Source: JAHDHW01 sp965220465 | GTDB taxonomy: Bacteria > Bacteroidota > Bacteroidia > Chitinophagales > Saprospiraceae | Direction: 5' to 3' | NCBI GenBank assembly: GCA_965220465.1 | Contig: CBDCPZ010000022.1 | Coordinates: 62,001-126,000, forward strand | Length of the DNA stretch: 64,000 nucleotides | Notes under the pieces: model-generated | The model's input: only the letters and a program-made list of their open reading frames with translations | The model's database searches: none | Told to the model about the DNA's origin: nothing | Shown: positions 1-9,367 of the stretch, piece after piece | Position numbering within the stretch: the stretch's first letter is position 1 | Layout: each line of letters begins with the position of its first letter | Made by a program: the position numbers and the translations under genes

Positions 1-617
1 TTGTTTCGAAGCTCATTTAAAACGGTGGTTACTGTTTGTCTGGAAGTTGCAGTGAGATTTGCGATTTCCTGATGAGTTAAAAACTTACGAACGAGCATTT
101 CATATCCGACACGTTGTCCTTTTTTAGCAGCAAGTTTTTCTAAAAATTCAATAATCCGGGTACGTGAGTCTTTAAATACAAGGGATTCGAGACGCTGTTC
201 CATTTCCAAAACTCTGGAACCCATCACTTTCATCATAAAAAGGCTCAGACCACTGTGTTCCCGCATCAAATTTTTCATCTCTGCAACGGCTAAAATGCAG
301 ACATTTGTTTCTTCCATCGCTAAAGCAAAATCACGTCTGGTCGTCTCTCCAATCATGGCCAATTCACCAAAAACTTCTCCCTTGGTTAAGATAGCTTTAG
401 TGATTTCTTTTCCTGATTCTGAGTAAGTTCCAATTTTTACGCGGCCATCGGTTAAGAAAAATATTTTATCAGAAAATTCATCAGGCAAATAAATGTATTC
501 TCCTTTTTTGAAAGTCTTGTGCGCCATTTGGTCTAATGCACCATTACCCAACTTTTTGGGGCAAAAAATCCCCATCATGTCAATATTTTCTAAAAACCAA
601 AGTGATTGATTACTCAT
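1..617 (-). CDS. Crp/Fnr-family transcriptional regulator (3' end outside window)
   Basis: Read directly from the minus strand, beginning at ATG 617 (MSNQSLWFLENIDMMG) and open to the window edge, so about 205 residues are visible and the stop is missing. The N-terminal half is a cyclic-nucleotide-binding-type beta roll (KKGEYIYLPDEFSDKIFF, then GEVFGELAMIGETTRRDFA), followed by a long dimer helix and a winged helix-turn-helix (LTHQEIANLTATSRQTVTT). The family binds DNA as a dimer and responds to cAMP, oxygen, NO or other signals. The phosphate-binding segment GELAMIGETTRRDFA keeps the Glu and Arg expected for a nucleotide binder, but the ligand cannot be told from sequence. No cysteine cluster for an Fe-S centre is visible. 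It lies downstream of dnaX in the same direction, with a 245-base gap that suggests its own promoter. Confidence 0.9.
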   Translation of the reverse strand, partial: MSNQSLWFLENIDMMGIFCPKKLGNGALDQMAHKTFKKGEYIYLPDEFSDKIFFLTDGRVKIGTYSESGKEITKAILTKGEVFGELAMIGETTRRDFALAMEETNVCILAVAEMKNLMREHSGLSLFMMKVMGSRVLEMEQRLESLVFKDSRTRIIEFLEKLAAKKGQRVGYEMLVRKFLTHQEIANLTATSRQTVTTVLNELRN

Positions 618-862
618 ATGAGATAGCCCTTTTTGTTTAATAAATTAGCGATTGCCTTGAGTAACAACTTCTATTAAGGTTCGAAACACGAAAAATACGA
701 GGTTGTTCATAAATTCAATTTAATACTGATGCTAACTGTCTTTGATTTAGCATTAAAAAAGCACCAATTTTAATGCTTTCGATAAAAAAGCAAATTGAAT
801 TTTAATATTTAAAGCTTTAGGGAAAGGGTTTTTTATTTAAAAAGCTAAGACAAAGTTATTAA

Positions 863-2691
863 CTAATCGTAATCCGGTTTCAGGTCAAACCTTTTTCTCA
901 TTTCATCGATAAGTGGATTTACGTTAAGCATTTGATCATATTTTTCTTTGGTTGAAAACAATTTCTTAGGTTTTACTTTTGCTTCTTCCGGCAATTTATC
1001 AGGATCAATTAAAATTTCCATGATAAGTTCCTGATTTCCAAGTTGATCACGGATAAATTGCATCAATTCCACTTCTTGCTGAACCATTTCTTTTGCCATA
1101 GTAGAACCAACAGTTACTTGAATAGCTGCATCTTTTAATTCAAAATCAGCATTTGAAATAGTCGTTTTAACAGAAGGAGATTTTACATTTTGAGTATATT
1201 CATTCCAAACCTCTTGAAATTTTTCGAGTGAAATTTCCTTTTGTTCTTCGACAGGTCCCTGGTCTTCATTATCCAATTCTTCTTCAAGATCAGATAAATC
1301 AACCAAGCGAGGAGTATCATAACTTGTTGAAACAGAAGCTGTTTCCAACACCTGCTTCGCACTCGGGCGTTCTGTTTTTGGAGATTCTTTTTTTGGTGTT
1401 GGTGGTTGTAAAGGAATCGGATCTTCTTTGACTTGAGAAACCGGAGTTGTTTCTTTTTTGATTACAGGTTCCTTTTCGGTTAATGAGCCGTTAGTGTCAG
1501 GCGTTTTTTTTCCGCTTTAGGGCTCGAAGGTTTATCTGGTGCTGAATCTGAAGCAGGAGTAGGTTGTTTTGCCAGATTAACCACACGGTTGATAAAAGTC
1601 ATTTTTATCAAGGCCATTTCGACATGAAGGCGTTTATTTCTGGCCATTTTGAAATTGACATCGCAGTCATTTGCAATATTCAAGGCCGTTAAAATAAATG
1701 AAGCCGGAGTGACTTGAGCCTGTTCGTTGTAACGTTCTTTCAATGTGTCGCTAACTTCCAGCAATTGAAGTGTTTTTGTATCCTTACAAATCAGCAAATT
1801 TCGAAAATGCTCCGCAAGGCCATTCACAAAAATATCTGCTTCAAATCCTTTTTTCAAAATATCATCAAAAATCAGCATCACCTCGGAGATCGATTCGGTG
1901 AGCATACCGTTTGCTACTTTAAAAAAATAATCGTAATCGAGAACGTTTAGATTTTCAATGACATGCTCATAAGTGATGATTCGGTTTCCTTCCGCCGAAG
2001 GAATTGAACTAACGATCCGATCAAAAATGGACAATGCATCTCTTAAAGCTCCATCTGCTTTTTGAGCGATAATATGTAAAGCATCTTTGTCTGCATCAAT
2101 TTTCTCTTTTATACAAATCTCCTGCAAATGAGTGACGATATCTGCGACTTGTATCCTTCGAAAATCAAAAATCTGACAACGGGAAAGAATCGTTGGGATA
2201 ATTTTGTGTTTTTCAGTAGTCGCCAGTATAAAAATAGCATACGGCGGAGGCTCCTCAAGGGTTTTCAAAAAAGCATTAAAAGCTTGTTGTGAAAGCATGT
2301 GCACCTCATCAATAATGAACACTTTGAATTTGCCTTGCTGAGGTTGGAAGCGAACTTGTTCGATCAAAGCCCTGATGTGTTCAACGCTATTGTTGGAAGC
2401 TGCATCAAGCTCCGTTATATTAAAGGAAGCACTTTCATTGAAAGCTTTGCAGGACGAACATTCGTTGCAGGCTTCGTGATCTTTAGTAAGATTTTGGCAG
2501 TTGAGTACTTTTGCAAGGATACGCGCGCAAGTCGTTTTTCCAACACCTCTTGGTCCGCAAAACAAAAAAGCATGAGCGAGTTGTTCATTTTGTAATGCAT
2601 TTTTGAGCGTTTGCGACACGTGCTGCTGACCAACTACTTCGTCAAAGCGAGCTGGACGATATTTACGAGCCGAAACGACAAAATTACTCAT
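863..2691 (-). CDS. dnaX: DNA polymerase III subunits gamma and tau, with probable -1 frameshift
   Basis: Clamp-loader ATPase of the replicative polymerase. Frame 0 (2691-1480) gives a 403-residue short form: Walker A GPRGVGKT at residues 46-53, zinc cysteines C65, C75, C78 and C81, Walker B IIDEVH at 126-131, and the arginine-finger region SRCQ. It ends shortly after a run of eight A (minus strand, 1511-1504) read as GAA AAA AAA CGC. The -1 frame is open without a stop from this run to 863, so slippage gives a protein of about 609 residues, close to a normal tau. The extension is a Pro/Lys/Glu-rich linker followed by a folded-looking C-terminal domain (EEQKEISLEKFQEVWNEY). The short product would correspond to gamma. 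Ribosomal slippage, transcriptional slippage or a homopolymer sequencing error would all fit. A TAnnTTTG box lies just upstream. Confidence 0.93.
1498..1515 (-). promoter_or_regulatory. dnaX slippery site (A8 run) for -1 frameshift
   Basis: On the minus strand the sequence is GCGGAAAAAAAACGCC. Frame-0 codons GAA-AAA-AAA contain the A-AAA-AAA slippery heptamer, and a shift of -1 enters a frame that stays open for more than 200 codons. GCG and CGC flank the A run and could form a short stem with the run in its loop; a longer pairing of GAGCC (upstream) with GGCTC (near 1489-1485) is also possible. No convincing upstream Shine-Dalgarno-like stimulator is seen. The frame-0 stop lies eight codons after the A run. 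Confidence 0.75.
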
Positions 2692-2714
2692 GCAAATTTC
2701 TTTTTTAGATATTT

Positions 2715-2749
2715 CAAAGGTACAAAATTTAACTCAGGCGTAGGTCAAA
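2715..2749 (-). promoter_or_regulatory. Putative dnaX promoter (TAnnTTTG type)
   Basis: On the minus strand TACCTTTG lies at 2722-2715, a full match to the Bacteroidota -7 consensus, with TTTG at 2749-2746 upstream. The 23-base spacing is slightly longer than the usual 19-21. The ATG at 2691 would follow a very short leader. Assigned from motif match only. Confidence 0.5.
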
Positions 2750-2903
2750 CATTTTATGATTTTTAAAATTGATTGAGTAAAATTTAAAATATATAAAGGC
2801 GCATTATTTTTTGAATGAAATTTAATCGATACTGATATTTAAACCAGCCAGTTTATAATATTGTTGAAATATTTAACTTGCACACCAAATTATTTCAATA
2901 CGT

Positions 2904-4541
2904 ATGAAAATTGCAATCGCACAGCTCAATTACCACATTGGCAACTTTGAAGGCAATGTTGCCAAAATGCTCAAGGCAATTAGTGAATCCAAAGCTCAGG
3001 GAGCAGATTTGGTTTGTTTTAGTGAGTTGACAACTTGTGGTTATCCCGCGCGTGACTTTTTGGAATTTGATGATTTCATTCGACGGTCTGAAGAAGCGAT
3101 AAAACAATTAGCAGAGGCAGCAGTTGGTATTGCAATCGTAGTTGGTTCACCTACTAAAAATCCAGTAATTGAAGGAAAAGATCTATTCAATTCAGCCTAT
3201 TTTCTGTCAGATGGGAAAGTGACTCAAATTCAGCACAAAGCACTATTGCCGACTTATGATATCTTTGATGAATATCGCTACTTTGAGCCAGCCACAGCGT
3301 TTAATGTTGTTGAATTTAAAGGTAAAAAAATAGCATTGACGATTTGTGAGGATATTTGGAATATTGGTAATGAAAATCCACTTTACACGATTTGCCCGAT
3401 GGATGAATTGATGCCGCAAAAGCCAGATTTTATTTTGAATCTTTCTGCATCTCCTTTCAGTTACGAACAAGCTAAAACGCGTATCCAAGTCGTCAAAACT
3501 AACGTGGAACGATATGGTATTCCATTGTTTTACGTCAATCATTGCGGCGCACAAACGGAGTTGATTTTCGACGGAGGATCTTTGGTGATTTCGCCAAATG
3601 GGAACATTTATGATGAGTTGCCTTATTTTGAAGAATGCATCAGGACTTATGAGTTGGAGGATGTGATCAGAGGGGAGCAAAAAAATGAACAACCAAAAGA
3701 CAAAATAGCTTTGATTCATGATGCTATTGTTTTAGGAGTGAAAGATTATTTTGGAAAGCTTGGATTTAAAAAAGCGATTCTTGGACTTTCAGGCGGTATA
3801 GACTCAGCGGTAACTGCTGTTTTGGCTGCAAGAGCTTTAGGCAAAGAAAATGTCAGAGTAGTTTTGATGCCTTCGAAATATTCTTCTGATCATTCAATCG
3901 GTGATGCGGTTGAATTAGCTAAAAATGTCGGATTGCAGTATGATATCATTTCGATAAAAGAAACTTATGATGCTTATTTGAAAATGCTTTCGCCACAGTT
4001 TGAAGGACAACCTTTCAACATTGCAGAAGAAAATTTGCAAGCAAGAATTCGCGGGATGATTTTAATGGCAATGTCCAATAAATTTGGGCATATTGTTTTA
4101 AACACATCAAATAAAAGTGAAGCTGCTGTCGGCTACGGAACGCTTTATGGCGATATGTGCGGAGGTTTGTCTGTGATCGGAGATGTCTATAAAACAGAAA
4201 CTTTTGAATTAGCAAGATATATTAACAAAGACAGTGAAATGATTCCTGTAAACACGATTGAAAAACCACCTTCTGCTGAATTGCGTCCAGATCAGAAGGA
4301 TAGCGACAGCCTTCCGGAATATGAAATCCTTGATCAGGTTTTGTATCAATATATCGAAAAACGCCAGGGTCCAAAAGAATTGATAGCTATGGGTTTTGAT
4401 GAAAAACTCGTAAAGCGAATCCTCCGGTTGGTCAATATCAACGAATTTAAAAGATACCAAACCGCTCCGATGTTGCGCGTTTCAACTAAAGCATTTGGAA
4501 TGGGAAGGCGAATGCCAATTGTGGGCAAATACCTTTCGTAG
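2904..4541 (+). CDS. nadE: Glutamine-dependent NAD+ synthetase
   Basis: Last step of NAD+ synthesis: amidates deamido-NAD+ using ammonia released from glutamine, with ATP. The 545-residue protein has the two expected parts. Residues 1-260 form a nitrilase-type glutaminase with the Glu-Lys-Cys triad at about E41 (FSELTTCGYP), K112 (QHKALLPTYD) and C148 (LTICEDIW). Residues 270-545 form the synthetase, with the ATP pyrophosphatase P-loop SGGIDS at about 296-301 and the conserved NTSNKSE segment. Length and architecture match the two-domain bacterial enzyme. It is transcribed divergently from dnaX with a 212-base gap and stands alone. The start ATG is followed at once by the family's typical MKIAIAQLN opening. 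Confidence 0.96.
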   Translation: MKIAIAQLNYHIGNFEGNVAKMLKAISESKAQGADLVCFSELTTCGYPARDFLEFDDFIRRSEEAIKQLAEAAVGIAIVVGSPTKNPVIEGKDLFNSAYFLSDGKVTQIQHKALLPTYDIFDEYRYFEPATAFNVVEFKGKKIALTICEDIWNIGNENPLYTICPMDELMPQKPDFILNLSASPFSYEQAKTRIQVVKTNVERYGIPLFYVNHCGAQTELIFDGGSLVISPNGNIYDELPYFEECIRTYELEDVIRGEQKNEQPKDKIALIHDAIVLGVKDYFGKLGFKKAILGLSGGIDSAVTAVLAARALGKENVRVVLMPSKYSSDHSIGDAVELAKNVGLQYDIISIKETYDAYLKMLSPQFEGQPFNIAEENLQARIRGMILMAMSNKFGHIVLNTSNKSEAAVGYGTLYGDMCGGLSVIGDVYKTETFELARYINKDSEMIPVNTIEKPPSAELRPDQKDSDSLPEYEILDQVLYQYIEKRQGPKELIAMGFDEKLVKRILRLVNINEFKRYQTAPMLRVSTKAFGMGRRMPIVGKYLS

Positions 4542-4638
4542 TTATTGTTTTCTTAGGTTTTGCCTGATGGGTTGCAAAACATTGAGAATAGTTATCATAT
4601 ATTTATAACAAGCTATTTTCAAACAAAACTAAAGCTTC

Positions 4639-6321
4639 ATGAAAAAACTTTACACCCTTCTTTCAGTTATTTTATTTACTGTGAACCTATTGAGTCAAGC
4701 TCCTCCAAACTCTTGGTTTGCGGGAATCACAGCAACTAATTGCCCTTTTGATTCTTCCGTAACCATTAATCAAACGGAATATTGGATGGTTTATCAAACC
4801 CAAAATGGAAAATGGAATGGAGAAATTGATAGCACCCGCTGTATAAGCCTGGAAGAGGTAGATAATGATCTTGAAATTGACCTGACCCAAATTGACCCTT
4901 CAAAACCACTTTTTGTCAAAAGTCTGATGGATGATGACACCAAGATTTTACTTGAACCTAACACCTTGTATAATACCTCTTTTCATTTTAGAAAAAGCGA
5001 TGTAACATTATTAAACCTGAATGAAGATTGTGCAAATGGCCTTTGTTCTGGTTTAATTGTAGGAATTGAAATCCCGGACAGTACAGGATTGGACACTGCA
5101 TTGCGAATGCATAGCACAACCGCTACGCAAAATTCATTTAGTGATGCAAGTACTTGTATCGCTACAGAAAAATTTGATGAAAATTATCTCAAAGAATTTA
5201 TTTTAAAAGTAACCTTAACAAACCAAACTGTTGATGATCAGTGGTTGAGGCTAAGGCGGGTTTACAATACTCACCTGGGTTGGTGGGATGATTACCAAGT
5301 TTATGATATGCCTATCCCTGAAAATTTATACAATGGCTCCAGTTATAATGCCTATTTAACCGATTTTTCGGTGGAAGGAGGCAATGCTTTATTAATGTAT
5401 GGAGAGACAACTTATCCAAGTCCAGAGCATCTTTCTTATGTAGAGGCCCACTTAGTTCAAAATAAACCTACTCAGGAAACAATTAATATCAATCTACTTG
5501 AGTATGAAAACCTAGTTTATCAGCCGTTTACCGAATTGAGGGGAGGCTTGATACAAGGCGATGATTCAGTAAGGCACATTGTTAATTTAAATAATTGGGG
5601 CGGGACGATTTGTATGGAACCCATCATTGATTTTGCTTTTAATGGGCCTACCCACTATGTGCACCATGATGGATATGTTGAATTTCATGGAAAAACATCC
5701 TGCATGATTTTTAAAAATGGAGCAACCTTAAACGTAGCGGAAAACGCAACGTTTCATTATGGAAACGGGGGAGAAGGCATGTTAGCAATTTGTGATGGAA
5801 GCACTATAAATATTGCAAAAAACGGAATCCTTGTAATTGATAACCACATGATTTTGAAAAGTAATGGCAATAAAGAAAATCAGCAGGTTTTTATGGAATT
5901 AAACCCCGGAAGTACGCTCCAATTTGCTGAAAACGCTAAACTTTCTCACATCGGTCTATATCCTGAAATGCGCTTAAATATTTACATGAATGGAGGCGTT
6001 TTAGACGATCATTTGCTAACAGAATCCGAACGTCAACTGATCAATCGAATTTATCCGGAACCGGACGAGCAAAACATTTTTACTGTTTCCCCAAACCCAA
6101 TCAGTGAGAATTGCATGGTTTCTATGATAGCAAAAAATGAAGGAGATATTTCTTTTCAAATAATTGACATGAATGGCCGGATGGTTCAATCTTACCAAAA
6201 AAGTATTGAAAAAGGATACAATGAATTTGGGCTTAATCTAAACGGCTATTCAAGTGGAATGTATCTTTTCAAGTTGGAATCAAGTGAAATGAGCGCTTGT
6301 CAAAAGTTGATAAAACTTTAA
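4639..6321 (+). CDS. Exported protein with T9SS C-terminal sorting domain
   Basis: A 560-residue protein of unknown function. It begins with a clear signal peptide (MKKLYTLLSVILFTVNLLSQA) and ends with a type A T9SS sorting domain of about 75 residues starting at FTVSPNPISEN, with the IIDMNGRMVQS and YSSGMYLFKLES motifs and a terminal KLIKL. The passenger has no recognised enzyme motif. It is Asn- and aspartate-rich, and between about residues 320 and 440 short hydrophobic strands recur with a loose spacing (VEFHGKTSCMIFKNGATLNV, ILVIDNHMILKSNG), which would fit a beta-rich or beta-helical fold. Inferred to be secreted through SprA and attached to, or released from, the cell surface. A strong terminator follows directly. 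Confidence 0.85.
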   Translation: MKKLYTLLSVILFTVNLLSQAPPNSWFAGITATNCPFDSSVTINQTEYWMVYQTQNGKWNGEIDSTRCISLEEVDNDLEIDLTQIDPSKPLFVKSLMDDDTKILLEPNTLYNTSFHFRKSDVTLLNLNEDCANGLCSGLIVGIEIPDSTGLDTALRMHSTTATQNSFSDASTCIATEKFDENYLKEFILKVTLTNQTVDDQWLRLRRVYNTHLGWWDDYQVYDMPIPENLYNGSSYNAYLTDFSVEGGNALLMYGETTYPSPEHLSYVEAHLVQNKPTQETININLLEYENLVYQPFTELRGGLIQGDDSVRHIVNLNNWGGTICMEPIIDFAFNGPTHYVHHDGYVEFHGKTSCMIFKNGATLNVAENATFHYGNGGEGMLAICDGSTINIAKNGILVIDNHMILKSNGNKENQQVFMELNPGSTLQFAENAKLSHIGLYPEMRLNIYMNGGVLDDHLLTESERQLINRIYPEPDEQNIFTVSPNPISENCMVSMIAKNEGDISFQIIDMNGRMVQSYQKSIEKGYNEFGLNLNGYSSGMYLFKLESSEMSACQKLIKL

Positions 6322-6326
6322 AACAA

Positions 6327-6357
6327 AAAACCCCTTTCGCATGGCGAAAAGGGTTTT
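6327..6357. terminator. Bidirectional terminator between convergent T9SS cargo genes
   Basis: Hairpin AAAACCCCTTTCGC-ATG-GCGAAAAGGGTTTT with one mismatch and A/T runs on both sides. It sits between the convergent genes ending at 6321 and 6378 and would serve both strands. Confidence 0.85.
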
Positions 6358-6377
6358 CATTAGGATTTATTGTTCTA

Positions 6378-6710
6378 TTATCGTTTACTCAACCTTTGGG
6401 TTGTAATAATTTTATAATCGTGGTCTAAAATCTGGATTAAATACATCCCTTTTGGCAATTCCGCGATATTATATTTTTCTCCTTCACTGACCATGAAGCT
6501 TTTCATTTTTCGTCCCACTACGTTAAAAACAATTAATTGTCTTACATCATCAGAATCAGATAAACCAATATAATCAATTGCAGGATTTGGGAAAACAGAA
6601 ATATTCTTTTTTGAGGTCAGTTGAGCAACCGGTTCGTCAGTATTATCCTGAGCAAATGTTGCGGTTGTTAAAAAGAGGGACAATAAAATAAATAGTAAGT
6701 TTTTCTTCAT
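6378..6710 (-). CDS. Minimal exported protein, essentially only a T9SS sorting domain
   Basis: A 110-residue protein: signal peptide MKKNLLFILLSLFLTTATFAQ (1-21), a linker of about 15-18 residues, and then a T9SS sorting domain that fills the rest (ISVFPNPAIDYIGLSD, LIVFNVVGRKMKSF, LPKGMYLIQILD, ending in RLSKR). No passenger domain is left. It may be a small surface protein in its own right, a decoy or competitor for the sorting machinery, or the remainder of a truncated cargo gene. No frame disruption is visible upstream. It converges with the cargo gene at 4639-6321 and shares the terminator at 6327-6357. Confidence 0.8.
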   Translation of the reverse strand: MKKNLLFILLSLFLTTATFAQDNTDEPVAQLTSKKNISVFPNPAIDYIGLSDSDDVRQLIVFNVVGRKMKSFMVSEGEKYNIAELPKGMYLIQILDHDYKIITTQRLSKR

Positions 6711-7120
6711 GCCAAAAAGTTTTCCGGATTGTTGTTATTCTTGTGATACAAAATAAGTCATTAATAATTACAATACAAGGGTAAGGCAGAATGTTTAAAT
6801 GTTTTTTAACACATATTAAGCAATATTTATACTGCAAGTGTTCAAAATTTACATCAAAAATTGCTCCAAACAATCTTTAAACAGATCAATATTTTCTTGA
6901 ATATAAAAATGAATCTAAAAGATTAAAATCAATATTACAAGATTGATCATTTCAAAAAAAATGCACTTAACTTTTTTAAGTTATTGATAATCAACGTTAA
7001 TATTATGCTTTGGTTGCATTTTTGAAAAGATACAACAGGGGAATCGAACTCCTCTTTTATTTTTTTGCTTCCTTTATTTTCTATGAAACACTCAATTTTA
7101 CGCTTGGAGCCAAATAAAAA
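6711..7120. other. AT-rich intergenic stretch without recognised gene
   Basis: Between the small cargo gene and the thrS terminator. It is strongly AT-rich with no convincing reading frame. A short stretch around 7034-7053 looks like the T-arm of a tRNA (AGTTCGATTC on the minus strand), but the rest of a tRNA is absent. Confidence 0.5.
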
Positions 7121-7148
7121 TCCATTCTCGCTCAAAACAAGAATGGAC
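7121..7148. terminator. thrS terminator
   Basis: Stem TCCATTCTCG / AAGAATGGA, with minus-strand T-rich sequence (ATTTTTATTT) after the stem and a T run on the plus strand as well. It lies 30-60 bases past the stop of thrS on the minus strand. Confidence 0.75.
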
Positions 7149-7180
7149 TTTTTTTATTTGTTAAAGCTTTTTAAAAAACT

Positions 7181-9103
7181 TTATAATTGTTCTTTAAAGT
7201 AAAAGATAAATTCCTGAATATCCATTGCCCCTTCGTCGCCCTCTCCCTGTCTGCGGACCGAAACTTTTCCAGCCTCCACTTCTTGTTCGCCAACGATAAG
7301 CATAAAAGGAATTTTCTTCAATTCTGTATCACGGATTTTTCTACCAATTGACTCAGTACGGTCATCGATAATACCTCGAATGTCATGCATTGCCAATTGC
7401 TTTTCAACACTTTTGGCGTAATCATTAAATCGATCGCTGATTGGTAAAATCGCAAATTGTTCAGGGGTCAGCCACAACGGAAATTTACCGGCAGTGTGCT
7501 CAATCAAAATACTGATAAACCGCTCCATTGAACCAAAAGGTGCTCGGTGTATCATGACTGGCCGATGATTTTGATTGTCTGAGCCTACGTATTCTAATTC
7601 AAAACGATCAGGAAGATTATAATCTACCTGGATCGTACCTAATTGCCAGGACCGACCAAGTGCGTCCTTGATCATAAAATCAAGCTTTGGCCCATAAAAA
7701 GCCGCTTCGCCAATTTCAGTCACAGTTTCTAATCCAACTTCACGAGTAGCTTCTATGATAGCACTTTGGGCTTTCTTCCAATTTTCATCCGAGCCGATAT
7801 ATTTCTCAGGTTTGTCAGGATCTCGTAATGAAATCTGAGCAGTGAAATTCTCAAAACCCATTTTCGACAAAACCACAGTAGTCAAATCTAGCACATTCAA
7901 AAATTCTGATTTCAATTGGTCGGGAGTACAAAAAATATGCGCATCATCCTGAGTAAATCCACGCACCCTTGCCAACCCATGCAATTCACCACTTTGCTCA
8001 TAGCGATAAACGGTACCAAACTCTGCGATACGCAGAGGAAGTTCGCGGTAGGAATGCGGCCGATGACCGTAAATTTCACAGTGATGGGGGCAATTCATGG
8101 GCTTCAGCAAAAACTCTTCTCCTTCGCGAGGAGTGTGAATTGGTTGAAAACTATCCTCGCCGTATTTTTCATAATGGCCAGAAGTCACGTAAAGTTCTTT
8201 TTTCCCAATATGCGGAGTAGTAACCAATTGGTAACCTCGTTTTTCTTGTTCTGCTTGCAAAAATTTCATGAGTCGGTCCCGCAAAGCATTGCCTTTTGGC
8301 AACCAGATAGGGAGCCCAGCTCCAACGCGTTCCGAAAACATAAAAAGTTCTAATTCTGCACCTAGTTTTCTATGATCCCGTTTTTTGGCTTCTTCAAGTA
8401 ACTCAAGATATTCAGTAAGGTCTTTTTGTTTTGGAAAAGTAACGCCATAAACACGAGTCATTTGCTGGCGATTTTCATCTCCTTGCCAATAGGCTCCGGC
8501 AATGTTCATCAATTTGACCGCCTTGATCTTTCCAGTATCCGGCAAATGTGGACCTTTGCAAAGGTCCACAAAATTGCCCTGCTGATAAAGGGTCAGCGCT
8601 TCGTCAGCACCGCGCTTTTCAATTAATTCGATTTTATATTCGTCGCCTTTTTCATTAAAAAATTGAAGCGCTTCTTTCTTTGAAATTGGCTTTCGAACAT
8701 AGGTATTCTTTTCCCTTGCCAATTCAAGCATTTTTTGCTCGATTTTCCCAAAATCGTCAGATGAAATTGGCGCGCCTCCTGTGTCAACATCGTAATAAAA
8801 TCCATTGTCGGTAGCAGGGCCAGTTCCGAATTTGATGCCGGGATAAACAGCTTCGAGGGCTTCAGCCATGAGATGGGCTGAGGAATGCCAAAAGGCAAAT
8901 TTGCCATCTTTGTCATTCCAGGTATTTAATTTAAGTGTAGCGTCTTTTTCAATAGCTCGGTTAGCATCCCAGACCTCTCCGTTTACAGTAGCGGAAAGTA
9001 CGTTCCTGGCAAGCCCTTCGCTGATGGATTGGGCAATTTCCATAGCAGAGATCCCTTTTTCATATTGTCTGACATTCCCGTCGGGGAAAGTAATATTTAT
9101 CAT
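7181..9103 (-). CDS. thrS: Threonyl-tRNA synthetase
   Basis: Charges tRNA-Thr with threonine in the cytoplasm. The 640-residue protein has the complete bacterial order: TGS domain (residues 1-60), the editing domain with FWHSSAHLMAEALE (serine-mischarged tRNA hydrolysis), the class II catalytic core with motif 2 around FGTVYRYEQSGELHGL, the zinc-site cysteine in LKPMNCPHHCEIYG, and the C-terminal anticodon-binding domain (PLWLTPEQFAILPI onward). Length agrees with the E. coli enzyme (642). The start MINITFPDGNVRQY is the natural beginning of a TGS domain. The gene is monocistronic here, with a terminator after it; infC is not next to it in this window. Confidence 0.98.
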   Translation of the reverse strand: MINITFPDGNVRQYEKGISAMEIAQSISEGLARNVLSATVNGEVWDANRAIEKDATLKLNTWNDKDGKFAFWHSSAHLMAEALEAVYPGIKFGTGPATDNGFYYDVDTGGAPISSDDFGKIEQKMLELAREKNTYVRKPISKKEALQFFNEKGDEYKIELIEKRGADEALTLYQQGNFVDLCKGPHLPDTGKIKAVKLMNIAGAYWQGDENRQQMTRVYGVTFPKQKDLTEYLELLEEAKKRDHRKLGAELELFMFSERVGAGLPIWLPKGNALRDRLMKFLQAEQEKRGYQLVTTPHIGKKELYVTSGHYEKYGEDSFQPIHTPREGEEFLLKPMNCPHHCEIYGHRPHSYRELPLRIAEFGTVYRYEQSGELHGLARVRGFTQDDAHIFCTPDQLKSEFLNVLDLTTVVLSKMGFENFTAQISLRDPDKPEKYIGSDENWKKAQSAIIEATREVGLETVTEIGEAAFYGPKLDFMIKDALGRSWQLGTIQVDYNLPDRFELEYVGSDNQNHRPVMIHRAPFGSMERFISILIEHTAGKFPLWLTPEQFAILPISDRFNDYAKSVEKQLAMHDIRGIIDDRTESIGRKIRDTELKKIPFMLIVGEQEVEAGKVSVRRQGEGDEGAMDIQEFIFYFKEQL

Positions 9104-9367
9104 TGTTCTGAATTTTCGTTTTTGGGCTTCGATTTAAGCCAATCTGTTTTCCTTTTTTTACGATTATAAACATCTACGTTTTTAAAAGAAGAAAAGTTTA
9201 AAATCGTGTGCGAAATTACTGTTTTTTAAAGAAATTGTTTTGATTTTGAAAGCCCGGTTATTTGAATTTTTTAAACAACCTTCTTATGCAAAACTTGTTT
9301 ACACCCTGAAAGCTAAGAACAGCTTGATATTTAACCAAAATTACTTTGCACCAAATTAATACTCACA

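Noticed and set aside
863..1351. A separate 162-residue gene downstream of dnaX
   Set aside because: Its apparent start is a GTG inside a frame that is open all the way back to the A8 run in dnaX, and its product looks like a tau C-terminal region. It is the shifted-frame half of dnaX.
7034..7053. A tRNA T-arm-like sequence (AGTTCGATTC with flanking pairs on the minus strand)
   Set aside because: The stem has a mismatch and no D-arm, anticodon arm or matching acceptor is found at the right distance; it could be chance or a remnant of an integration site, but cannot be supported.
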